Assembly: GCF_011064595.1 (NCBI RefSeq)
Contig: NZ_JAALJI010000001.1
Coordinates: 248,001 to 312,000 of the forward strand
Length of the DNA: 64,000 nucleotides
Direction of reading: 5' to 3'
From: Paludisphaera soli
GTDB taxonomy: Bacteria > Planctomycetota > Planctomycetia > Isosphaerales > Isosphaeraceae
This document shows positions 34,130-42,123 of the stretch, one piece after another. Position numbers and translations under genes: made by a program. Positions within the stretch are counted from its first letter, which is position 1. The number at the start of each line of letters is the position of its first letter. The notes beneath the pieces were generated by a model. The model was not told the origin of the DNA, did no database searches, and saw only the letters and a list, made by a program, of their open reading frames with translations.

Positions 34130-35104
34130 TCAGCCCAGGTCCGAGAGATCCAGCCTCCCCTCGCGGTGGAGGGTCGCGAAGCGTTCGTACGTCTCGGCGA
34201 TCCCCCGCCGCAACGACGTGCGTGGGATCGGGCCGAGTGCGGCCTGGAGCCGGGAGTCGTCCAGGCTGGGGGCGATCGGCAGCTGCTTGTCGCCGTGGCT
34301 CACGAGCGGGCCGGCGGCCGGCACCACCTGGACCAGCGTCTCGACGAACGCCTCGATGGGCTCCACCGCGCCCCGGAGGTTGAACGCCTCGGCCCCTTCG
34401 AACGGGGCCTCCAGCCCCCGGATGAACGTGTCGGCGACGTCGCCGACGTATTGCAGGTCCTGGTAGCCGCCGTAGCTGATCCGGTACGGCCGGCCGACCG
34501 CGACCGACTTGATGGCCTTGGTCGGCTCGCTGGTCATGCCGAAGTCCCGGCCGACGCCGTAGACCGTCCACGGCCGCAGGCCGACGCTGACGACCCCGCG
34601 ATCCAGCCAGTAGACCCGGGCGTTCAGCTCGTTGCAGACCTTGAACGCGCCGTAGTGGGTCAGGGGAGCCAGGCGGATCCGATCCGCCAGCGGCCCGTTC
34701 GAGCCCTCCTCGGGGGGGCCGTGGACCGCCGCCGAGCTGGCGTAGACCACGCGGGCGACCTGCTCGCGGAGGTCGGCGGCGGCCTCGAAGACCGCCAGGG
34801 TGCCGATCACGTTGACCATCGCCCCCCGGATCGGGTCGGCCCGGCAGGTGGGCGCCTGGAGCCCGGCGAGGTGGAGGATGTGGGTCGCCTCGGTCGACTC
34901 GACGGCCTGGCGCACGGCCGCGCGGTCGGCGACGTCGCCGGCCAGGAATCGGACCTTCGCCCTCCCCTCGGCGTCGAGGATCAGGTCGAGCCGGTGGGGA
35001 TCCTCGACGAGGTCATAGATCCAGACCTCATGCCCCGCCTCGACCAGCCGCTTGGCCGCCCAGGAACCGATGCAGCCGTAGCCGCCCGTCATCAAGACCT
35101 TCAA
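34130..35104 (-). CDS. NAD-dependent sugar epimerase/dehydratase (extended SDR)
   Basis: The 324-residue product is an extended short-chain dehydrogenase: the NAD motif G-G-Y-G-C-I-G is at 7-13, a Ser/Tyr/Lys catalytic set with Y-x-x-x-K as Y151-G-A-F-K155 and A-S-S-A-A at 122-126. Members act on nucleotide sugars, often UDP-sugars for cell-surface polysaccharides. TTG 35104 is taken as start because AGGAG lies 8 bases upstream and the family begins right at K-V-L-M-T-G-G; the open frame before it is proline- and arginine-rich. Confidence 0.85.
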   Translation of the reverse strand: MKVLMTGGYGCIGSWAAKRLVEAGHEVWIYDLVEDPHRLDLILDAEGRAKVRFLAGDVADRAAVRQAVESTEATHILHLAGLQAPTCRADPIRGAMVNVIGTLAVFEAAADLREQVARVVYASSAAVHGPPEEGSNGPLADRIRLAPLTHYGAFKVCNELNARVYWLDRGVVSVGLRPWTVYGVGRDFGMTSEPTKAIKSVAVGRPYRISYGGYQDLQYVGDVADTFIRGLEAPFEGAEAFNLRGAVEPIEAFVETLVQVVPAAGPLVSHGDKQLPIAPSLDDSRLQAALGPIPRTSLRRGIAETYERFATLHREGRLDLSDLG

Positions 35105-35449
35105 TCCGCTCGCTCCTTTCGGCGTCGTCCCGGGCCAGGCGCGAGCCCCGGCTCGCGGGACCTGGCCACGAGGCACCATCGGGCGTTGTACGGCATCGAC
35201 GAGGCCGCGCCAAGCTCCTGGACGCCCGGCCGGGCGGGGAAAAGCGGGAACCGATCGAGGATGCGGGGTTGACATCTGGACGATCGGCGCATAATCGTTT
35301 AGTTTGCCTTGTGACGACCGGTCGGACGGCCGTGGGGGCCGCATCCGGGGTCGTTCGGAGCCGGCCGCCCGCCCGTCCGAAACGGGAGGGCCTGCGTCGG
35401 CCCCCGCGCCGCGAGGCGATCTCTGTCATCCGTCCCCGAGGAGGACGTC
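35105..35449. other. Divergent leader region of the epimerase and infC genes
   Basis: It holds the infC promoter near 35269 and a leader of about 150 bases before infC. No further gene is seen. Confidence 0.5.
35269..35297 (+). promoter_or_regulatory. Probable promoter of the infC operon
   Basis: A perfect TTGACA at 35269-35274 is followed after 15 bases by CATAAT, or after 17 by TAATCG. Transcription from here would leave a leader of about 145 bases before infC. Confidence 0.55.
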
Positions 35450-35962
35450 ATCGGACCGATCGAGCGAGGACTGAGGGTCAACGAGCAGATCCGCATCTCC
35501 CCCGTGCGGGTCATCAACGCGGAAGGCGCCATGCTGGGCGTCATGCCGACGAACAAGGCGCTCGAGGCCGCGCGCGAGGTGGGGATGGACCTGGTCGAGG
35601 TCGCCCCCAACGAGCGGCCGCCGGTGTGCAAGATCATCGACTACGGCAAGTTCAAGTACACCCAGAAGAAACGCCTGACGAAGCAGAAGCAGCACCAGGT
35701 CCAGATCAAGGAGATCCGGGTCCGCCCCAAGACCGGGGACCACGACATCGAGGTCAAGGTCAAGCGGGCCCGCGAGTTCCTGGAAGCCAAGGACAAGGTG
35801 CTGGTCAACGTGCTCTTCCGGGGTCGCGAGCTGGCGCACATCGACGAGGGCCGGCGCGTGATGGACGAGGTCCTGCACGCCCTCGAAGAGGTCGGCAAGC
35901 TGGAGAAGACCCCCTCGATGGAAGGCCGGAGGATGACCGCCATCCTGGCCCCCCGGGCGTAA
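35450..35962 (+). CDS. infC: Translation initiation factor IF-3, apparently starting at AUC
   Basis: IF-3 binds the 30S subunit, stops early 50S joining and rejects poor start codons. The 170-residue product has the N-domain start [15 protein letters not shown] and, in the C-domain, [10 protein letters not shown] and [12 protein letters not shown], both typical. No ATG, GTG or TTG fits upstream of R-V-N-E; a GTG at 35504 would cut off half the N-domain. AGGAGG at 35439-35444 is 5 bases before ATC 35450, which gives the expected short lead. E. coli infC uses AUU in the same way for self-control. It heads the group infC-rpmI-rplT-pheS. Confidence 0.85.
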   Translation: MGPIERGLRVNEQIRISPVRVINAEGAMLGVMPTNKALEAAREVGMDLVEVAPNERPPVCKIIDYGKFKYTQKKRLTKQKQHQVQIKEIRVRPKTGDHDIEVKVKRAREFLEAKDKVLVNVLFRGRELAHIDEGRRVMDEVLHALEEVGKLEKTPSMEGRRMTAILAPRA

Positions 35963-36254
35963 CCCCGGGGACCGTCTCGATCGCCGACCCGCCCGTCGCG
36001 GATTTCGTACGCGTGCCGGGCGGGCCCGGCTGGACGACGGCGGCGGCCTTCTGTTACGATGGGCCGCTTGCCCGCCGTCGGAACCCGATCGGCGTCCCCC
36101 CGGCGCCGGCCCTGGGCCCCCAACGCCTCCCCCAGCCGGGGCGGGACGACCCGATCCGACCCCCGACGCGGGGCGACTCCGCGGCGGCGTGGCGTCCCCG
36201 GCGACCACCGGCCGGGCGACGACCGAAACATACTGGTGACAGGACGGTAGCGCA

Positions 36255-36557
36255 ATGCCCAAGTTGAAGACCCACAAGGGTATGAAGAAGCGGTTCAAGG
36301 TGTCGGCCACCGGCAAGGTCTCGCACAAGCGCTGCGGGTCCTCGCACTTGAACAGCCACAAGAGCGGGAAGAAGATCCGCCGGCTCCGCAAGAAGAGCTG
36401 GCTGGGCGTCTCGGCCGAGGCCAGCCGCGTCCGCAAGGCCCTCCGCCGTCGCATCTCGACCAACCCGCAGGCCGTCGAGGCCGCCCGCCTGGCCGCCTTG
36501 GCCGCGGAGAACGGCCTCGAGGCCGAAGGCGCCGCGGCCGCCCCCGTGGCCGAGTGA
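36255..36557 (+). CDS. rpmI: Ribosomal protein L35, with extended C-terminus
   Basis: The first 65 residues are a standard L35 (M-P-K-L-K-T-H-K-G-M-K-K-R-F, then H-L-N-S-H-K-S-G-K-K-I-R-R-L-R). The last 35 residues are an Ala/Glu-rich acidic tail, which makes the protein 100 residues against the usual 65 or so. It belongs to the large subunit. The gap from infC is about 290 bases and I see no gene or clear RNA in it. Confidence 0.9.
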   Translation: MPKLKTHKGMKKRFKVSATGKVSHKRCGSSHLNSHKSGKKIRRLRKKSWLGVSAEASRVRKALRRRISTNPQAVEAARLAALAAENGLEAEGAAAAPVAE

Positions 36558-36668
36558 CCTGAGCGTCCCGTCCGAGCAGAACCGACCCAGCGACCGCTCC
36601 CGAGCGATTTCCCGAGTCCTTTCAGCGGGCGCCGGATCCCGTCGCGCCCCTCAGCGAGATTTTGAATC

Positions 36669-37067
36669 ATGCGTGCAAGAAAAGGTGCGGCCCGGCGTCA
36701 GGCCAAGAACCGGCTGTTCAAGGCCGTCAAGGGATTCGTCGGCGGCCGCGGGCGGCTGCTGAAGTCGGCCAAGGAGACCCTCCTCCGCGCCGGCATGTTC
36801 TCGTTCCGGGACCGCCGGGCCAAGAAGCGCGACTTCCGCAAGCTCTGGATCATCCGCCTCAGCGCCGCCGCCGAGATGCGCGGCCTGAAGTACAGCCGCC
36901 TGATCCACGGCCTGAAGCTGGCGAACATCAGCCTCGACCGCAAGAGCCTCTCCGAGCTGGCCATCTTCGACTCCGAGACCTTCGACGCCATCGTCGCCAA
37001 GGTCCGCGCCGAGCTGGACAAGCACGAGGCCCAGGTCAAGGCCCGTCAGCAGGCCAAGACCGCCTGA
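36669..37067 (+). CDS. rplT: Ribosomal protein L20
   Basis: The 132-residue product matches L20 throughout: M-R-A-R-K-G-A-A-R-R-Q at the start, F-S-F-R-D-R-R-A-K-K-R-D-F-R-K-L-W-I at 45-62, and L-S-E-L-A near 94. L20 is needed for early assembly of the 50S subunit and in other bacteria represses its own operon by binding leader RNA; I cannot show such a site here. It sits 12 bases before pheS. Confidence 0.93.
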   Translation: MRARKGAARRQAKNRLFKAVKGFVGGRGRLLKSAKETLLRAGMFSFRDRRAKKRDFRKLWIIRLSAAAEMRGLKYSRLIHGLKLANISLDRKSLSELAIFDSETFDAIVAKVRAELDKHEAQVKARQQAKTA

Positions 37068-37078
37068 ATCGAGCTGCG

Positions 37079-38086
37079 ATGAGCCCCACGGAATCGCTGG
37101 AACCCGCCCTCCTGGAGCTGGACAGGCTCCAGGAGCAGGGCGTTCGCGCGTTCGGGTCGGCCGGGTCTCCCGACGACGTCGAGGCGGCGCGCATCGAGTA
37201 TCTCGGCCAGAAGCAGGGCCGAGTCAAGGCCGCCCAGGAGCGGCTGAAGACGCTCGCGCCCGACGTCAAGAAGGAATACGGCCGCCGGTTCAACGGCGTG
37301 AAGCAGGCCCTCGAGGCGGCGCTCGACGCCGCACGGGCCCGCGTCGAGCGTCGCGCGGTCGCCGCCGGCGGCGTGGACGTCACCCTGGCGGGGGTCGCAC
37401 CCCGGCTCGGCCACCGTCACCCGCTCTCGCAGACGGCCGACGAGCTGATCGACATCTTCGGCCGGTTCGGCTTCGCCGTCGCCCGCGGCCCGGAAGTCGA
37501 GGACGTCCGCCACAACTTCGACGCCCTCAACATCCCCCCGGTCCACCCGGCGCGCGACCCCCTGGACAACTTCTACCTGTCCGAAGGGACGATGCTGCGC
37601 AGCCAGACCAGCACCATCCAGATCCGCGTGATGGAGTCGCAGCCGCCCCCGGTGCGGGTCGTCGCCATCGGCCGGGTCTACCGGCCCGACACGGTGGATG
37701 CGACCCACTCGTTCATGTTCCACCAGATCGAAGGCCTGATGGTCGACGAGGGGGTCACCATGGGGGACCTCAAGACGATCCTCCGGCTCTTCGCCAAGAG
37801 CTACCTGGGCGAGGACGTGCAGATCCGCTTCCGACCCTCGTTCTTCCCGTTCACGGAACCGAGCGTCGAGGTCGATATGCTCTGGCACGGCGGCCGGCGA
37901 TGGGTTGAAATGGGTGGGGCGGGCATGGTCGACCCCAACGTCTTCAAGGCCGTCGGCTACGACCCCGAACGGGTGACCGGCTTCGCCTTCGGCCTGGGCA
38001 TCGAACGTCTCTGCATGCGGCGGCACGGCATCGACGACATCCGCCTCCTCTACCAGAACGACGTCCGCTTCCTCGACCAGTTCTGA
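37079..38086 (+). CDS. pheS: Phenylalanyl-tRNA synthetase alpha subunit
   Basis: The 335-residue product is the catalytic subunit that charges tRNA-Phe together with PheT in the cytoplasm. An N-terminal coiled-coil region (about 1-100) leads to the class II core with G-R-V-Y-R-P-D near 200, motif 2-like F-H-Q-I-E-G near 220, F-R-P-S-F-F-P-F-T-E-P-S near 255 and motif 3 F-G-L-G-I-E-R-L near 305. ATG 37079 is 11 bases after rplT. The beta subunit gene is not next to it: two other genes lie between. Confidence 0.92.
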   Translation: MSPTESLEPALLELDRLQEQGVRAFGSAGSPDDVEAARIEYLGQKQGRVKAAQERLKTLAPDVKKEYGRRFNGVKQALEAALDAARARVERRAVAAGGVDVTLAGVAPRLGHRHPLSQTADELIDIFGRFGFAVARGPEVEDVRHNFDALNIPPVHPARDPLDNFYLSEGTMLRSQTSTIQIRVMESQPPPVRVVAIGRVYRPDTVDATHSFMFHQIEGLMVDEGVTMGDLKTILRLFAKSYLGEDVQIRFRPSFFPFTEPSVEVDMLWHGGRRWVEMGGAGMVDPNVFKAVGYDPERVTGFAFGLGIERLCMRRHGIDDIRLLYQNDVRFLDQF

Positions 38087-38159
38087 GCGCCCGGCGCCCG
38101 GCCCGAAGCAGCGTCGGGTCCCTTCGCAAGGCATACCGAACGAGCAAGGGGCCTCTCCG

Positions 38160-38396
38160 ATGAACGACGTCAAAGACACGCTGATCGTGACCGCCGGGGC
38201 GACCTCGCACGGCGTCTGCGTCCATCACCACGACTTCCCCGAGGTCCGCGCCGAGGGCCAGAATCCCAAGGAGGCCGCGAGACTGCTCGCGAACCGCCTG
38301 GCCGCCGCGATGGACACCGCGCTGACCGAGTGGCGGCGCCAGTCGCTGACGAAGGCGATCACGGACGTCACCGAATACGTCAAGCAGGAAGGCTGA
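38160..38396 (+). CDS. Small hypothetical protein, possibly HicB-like
   Basis: A 78-residue protein lying between pheS and the permease gene. It starts with a strand-like segment and contains V-C-V-H-H-H-D-F-P-E-V-R-A-E-G-Q-N, similar in style to the HicB antitoxin beta-strand and G-x-x-x-x-E-A pattern, but no HicA partner is present. The rest is helical. I cannot name a function. Confidence 0.5.
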   Translation: MNDVKDTLIVTAGATSHGVCVHHHDFPEVRAEGQNPKEAARLLANRLAAAMDTALTEWRRQSLTKAITDVTEYVKQEG

Positions 38397-38407
38397 GCGT
38401 CGACTCC

Positions 38408-39979
38408 ATGACGACCGAGGAGCCCGAACCCGCGAAGCCCGCCCGAGCCAGGCGGGCCCCGGCCCTGGTCCGGGACCTCGGCGTGCTCGACGCCGCCATG
38501 CTCGTCATGGGCTCGATGATCGGCTCGGGCGTGTTCATCACTTCCGCCGAGTCGGCCCGCCTCGTCGGGGCCCCCGGCTGGCTCCTCGCCGCCTGGGCCC
38601 TCGCCGGCCTGATGACCGTCGCCGGCGCGATCTCCTCGGCCGAGCTTGCGGCGATGATGCCCAAGGCCGGCGGTCAGTATTACTACCTGCGCACCGCGTA
38701 CGGCCCGGTCGTCGGCTTCCTGTTCGGCTGGTCGTTGTTCCTGGTCGTCCAGACCGGGACCATCGCCGCCGTCGCCGTGGCGTTCGCCAAGTTCCTGGGC
38801 GTCTTCATCCCGTCGGTCTCCGCCGAGAACGCGCTCCCCGCGCTCCGCCTCGGCCGCTACGCCCTGCGCTTCTCCAGCCAGCAAGCCGTGGCCGCGATGG
38901 TGATCCTGGTCCTGACGGTCGCCAACACCCGGGGATTGAAGCTCGGGAAGCTCATCCAGAACTCGTTCACCTTCGCCAAGACCGCCGCGCTCGTCGGCCT
39001 GATCCTGGTCGGCATCCTGCTCGGCGCGAGCGGGAAGGCCGCGGCCTGGACCTCGTCGTGGTGGGACCCCTGGGCGAACGGCTGGACGCCGGCCGCGCAC
39101 TACGTCGAGCCCCTGCCGTTCGACGGCTTCGGCGCGGTCGTCCTGCTCCTGGGCCTGGCGATGATCGGCCCCTTGTTCTCCTCGACCGCCTGGAACAACG
39201 TGACCTTCGTCGGCGAGGAGGCCCGCGATCCCGGCAAGACGCTCCCCCGGGCGCTCTTCCTCGGCACGTCGGTCGTAATCGTCCTCTACATCCTGGCGAA
39301 CGTGGCCTACCTCGTCTCGCTCAGCTTTCCGGAGATCCAGGGGGCCCCGCAGGATCGCGTGGGGACGGCGGCGATGGAGGCGGCGGTCGGGCCGAGCGGC
39401 CGCTATCTCATGGCCGCGGCGATCCTGGTCTCCACCTTCGGCTGCGTCAACGGCCTGATCCTGGCGGGCGCCCGGGTCTTCTACGCGATGGCCCGCGACC
39501 GCCTGTTCTTCCAGGCGGCCGCCCGCACCAACGCCAACCACGTCCCGGCCGTGGCCCTGTACGCCCAGGGGATCTGGGCCTGCCTGCTGACGCTGCCGGC
39601 GACCGTGACGCCCCACCCCGTCAGCGGCGAGCCCGTCTATGGCAACCTCTACAGCGAGTTGCTGGAATACATCATCCCGGTGGACCTGACGTTCTGCCTC
39701 GTCATGGTCGCCGCCGTGATCGTCCTGAGGAGGAAGGCCGGGTTCCTGAACCGGCCGTACCGGACGTGGGCCTATCCGCTGCCGCCGGTCGTCTACATCG
39801 CCCTGGCGACCTTGCTGGTGGCCGACTTCCTCTACCTGAAGCCCCTGACCTCTGGCGTCGGTTTCCTGATCGTGATGGCGGGACTGCCGGCCTACTACCT
39901 GTGGGACCGAGCCCGGTCGTCGAGCGCGACGACGAAATCCCCGACGCCCCCGTCGAGCCCCGAGCCCGCGAGCGAATAG
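38408..39979 (+). CDS. APC superfamily amino acid permease (LAT-like)
   Basis: A 523-residue membrane protein with about 12 helices. Helix 1 has the APC motif G-S-M-I-G-S-G-V-F-I-T near 35-45, followed by P-K-A-G-G-Q-Y-Y-Y-L-R near 87-97 and, further on, W-N-N-V-T-F-V-G-E-E. These fit the L-type amino acid transporter branch. It differs clearly from the permease at 24989. It lies 11 bases after the small gene before it and 4 bases before pheT, so it seems part of the same transcript. Confidence 0.85.
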   Translation: MTTEEPEPAKPARARRAPALVRDLGVLDAAMLVMGSMIGSGVFITSAESARLVGAPGWLLAAWALAGLMTVAGAISSAELAAMMPKAGGQYYYLRTAYGPVVGFLFGWSLFLVVQTGTIAAVAVAFAKFLGVFIPSVSAENALPALRLGRYALRFSSQQAVAAMVILVLTVANTRGLKLGKLIQNSFTFAKTAALVGLILVGILLGASGKAAAWTSSWWDPWANGWTPAAHYVEPLPFDGFGAVVLLLGLAMIGPLFSSTAWNNVTFVGEEARDPGKTLPRALFLGTSVVIVLYILANVAYLVSLSFPEIQGAPQDRVGTAAMEAAVGPSGRYLMAAAILVSTFGCVNGLILAGARVFYAMARDRLFFQAAARTNANHVPAVALYAQGIWACLLTLPATVTPHPVSGEPVYGNLYSELLEYIIPVDLTFCLVMVAAVIVLRRKAGFLNRPYRTWAYPLPPVVYIALATLLVADFLYLKPLTSGVGFLIVMAGLPAYYLWDRARSSSATTKSPTPPSSPEPASE

Positions 39980-39983
39980 CCCG

Positions 39984-42005
39984 ATGATCGTCAGCTGGAA
40001 CCAGCTCACCGAGTACGTCCGCCTCGACATGCCCGTGGAGGCCCTCGCCGAACGCCTGGCCCTGACCGGGCTGAACCACGAGTCCACCGACGACGTCGGG
40101 GGCGACCTGGCGATCGACCTGGAGGTCACCAGCAACCGCTCGGACTGCCTGGGCCACCTGGGCGTGGCGCGCGAGATCTCGGTCCTCTTCCAAAAGCCGC
40201 TCCGCATCCCGGCCGCCGCCCCGAGGACCTCGGGCGAGCCCGTCGAGAGGCTCGCCGGTGTCGGGGTCGAGGCGGCCGACCTCTGCCCGAGGTTCACGGC
40301 CCGCGTGATGACGGGCGTGAAGGTCGGCGAGAGCCCCTGGTGGATGAGGCGTCGGCTGGAGACGCTGGGCGTCCGGCCGGTCAGCAACATCGTCGACGTG
40401 ACCAACTACGTCATGTTCGAGTGCGGCCAGCCGCTCCACGCCTACGACCTCGACAAGCTGGAAGGGCGCCGGCTGGTCGTCCGCCAGGCACGTCCCGGCG
40501 AGAAGCTGAAGGCGATCAACGGCAAGGACTACGCCCTCGAGCCCGACATGCTCGTCATCGCCGACGCCTCGCGGCCGGTCGGCCTGGCCGGCGTGATGGG
40601 GGGGCTGGAGACCGAGATCGGGCCGGGGACCACGAACATCCTGATCGAGGCCGCCCGGTTCGACGCGATGTCGGTCCGGAAGACCTCGCGGGCCCTGGGC
40701 CTGTTCAGCCCGTCGAGCTTCCGCTTCGAGCGGCCCCTCGACCCCGAGATCGCCGACTGGGCGAGCCGCCGCTGCGCCGAGCTGATCCTGGACCTCTGCC
40801 CGGGGAGCGTGCTCCATCCGGGGGTGATCGACGTCGCCCGCCCCTCGCCCGAGCGGGAGCCGATCATCCTGCGGCTCGCGCAGATCCCCCGCGTCCTGGG
40901 CATCTCGGTCGACGCCGTGGAGGTCCGCCGGATCCTGGACGCCCTGGGCCTGCGGGTGATCGAGGAGACGGTGGGGGCCATCCGCGCCGTCCCCCCGTCC
41001 TGGCGGGCCGACCTGGAACGCGAGATCGACCTCATCGAGGAGGTCGCGCGGATCCACGGCTATGAGAAGATCGTCGAAAACCGGCCGATCCCGGTCACGA
41101 GCGCTCCGCGCGGGGCTCGCGAACGGGTGGAGACGGCGATTCGCGACACCTTGACGGCCCTGGGCATGGACGAGGCCGTCACGTTCAGCCTGGTCGACGA
41201 CTCGCTCGCCGCCCCGGTCGACGGCGAGGGCGCGGACGCCGCGCCGCTGCGGGTCTCCCACTCCAGCCGGAAGCGGGAGAACGCCCTGCGGCGGAGCCTG
41301 ATCCCGAGCCTGCTGGCCGTCCGCCGCCACAACGAGGCGCACGGCGTCGCCGATGCCCGGGTGTTCGAGATCGCCGACGTCTACCTGCCCCGAGACGGGG
41401 GCGGGACGCCCCACCAGCCGCCGCGGCTGGCGATCGTCGCCGGCCTGGACTTCCGGGGGCTCAAGGGGGTGGTCGAGACGCTCCTGAAACGGCTGCTCAT
41501 CGCGGAGCCGCTCGCGGCCGAGGCGGCCTCGCTGCCGCTGTTCGCCGAGGGACGCTCGGCCGTCCTCTCGGTGGGCGACGCCCGGCTGGGGTGGATCGGC
41601 GAGGTCGACGCGGCGAAGGTCCAGGAGTTCGACCTCCGCTCGGCCTGCTCGGCCGTGGAGCTGGAGCTGGGCGTCCTGCTCGATCGCGCCCGGACCGTCG
41701 CCGCGTATCGTCCGCTCCCCTCGTTCCCGGCCGTGGTCCGCGACCTCTCGCTGGTCCTCGACGACGCGGTCTCCTGGGCCGAGCTGGCGGCCGTCGTCCG
41801 CGAGTCCGCTGGGGCGTCGTTCCGGCATGTCGACTACCTGGACACGTTCCGCGGCGGCAACGTGGCCGACGGCCGGCAGAGCGTCCACTTCGGGCTCACC
41901 TTCCGCCGCGACGATCGCACCCTGACCGGCGAGGAGGTCGAGCTGGCGGTGAAGGACGTCGTCGACGCCTGCTCCCGCAAGCTCGGGGCCGCCCTCAGGG
42001 CCTGA
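39984..42005 (+). CDS. pheT: Phenylalanyl-tRNA synthetase beta subunit, short form without the B2 tRNA-binding domain
   Basis: The 673-residue product pairs with PheS. Domain B1 starts the protein, and residues 30-54 go straight from G-L-N-H-E-S-T to L-E-V-T-S-N-R-S-D, where most bacterial PheT proteins of about 800 residues have an OB-fold B2 domain. The B3/B4 editing region, the B5 DNA-binding-like domain, the catalytic-like core and the C-terminal anticodon-binding ferredoxin-fold domain (about 580-673) are present. The frame is continuous and the start has a normal M-I-V-S-W. The loss therefore looks like a natural short form. Confidence 0.88.
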   Translation: MIVSWNQLTEYVRLDMPVEALAERLALTGLNHESTDDVGGDLAIDLEVTSNRSDCLGHLGVAREISVLFQKPLRIPAAAPRTSGEPVERLAGVGVEAADLCPRFTARVMTGVKVGESPWWMRRRLETLGVRPVSNIVDVTNYVMFECGQPLHAYDLDKLEGRRLVVRQARPGEKLKAINGKDYALEPDMLVIADASRPVGLAGVMGGLETEIGPGTTNILIEAARFDAMSVRKTSRALGLFSPSSFRFERPLDPEIADWASRRCAELILDLCPGSVLHPGVIDVARPSPEREPIILRLAQIPRVLGISVDAVEVRRILDALGLRVIEETVGAIRAVPPSWRADLEREIDLIEEVARIHGYEKIVENRPIPVTSAPRGARERVETAIRDTLTALGMDEAVTFSLVDDSLAAPVDGEGADAAPLRVSHSSRKRENALRRSLIPSLLAVRRHNEAHGVADARVFEIADVYLPRDGGGTPHQPPRLAIVAGLDFRGLKGVVETLLKRLLIAEPLAAEAASLPLFAEGRSAVLSVGDARLGWIGEVDAAKVQEFDLRSACSAVELELGVLLDRARTVAAYRPLPSFPAVVRDLSLVLDDAVSWAELAAVVRESAGASFRHVDYLDTFRGGNVADGRQSVHFGLTFRRDDRTLTGEEVELAVKDVVDACSRKLGAALRA

Positions 42006-42123
42006 CAAACGGCCGGGCACGCGATTCGCGGGAGAAGTTCGGCGAGCTTCGTCACTCAGGGCGTCCCGATTCTCCTTGAGAGGAAGAGCGGCGACGACCC
42101 CCAACCGCAGACGCGGGAGCCCC

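Noticed and set aside
35935-35985. Hairpin at the infC stop as a terminator
   Set aside because: The CCCCGGG/CCCGGGG stem is short, has no T-run, and rpmI follows in the usual operon order.
36662-37078. Long upstream extension of pheS in the same frame
   Set aside because: It lies over rplT in another frame. The family N-terminus begins at ATG 37079.
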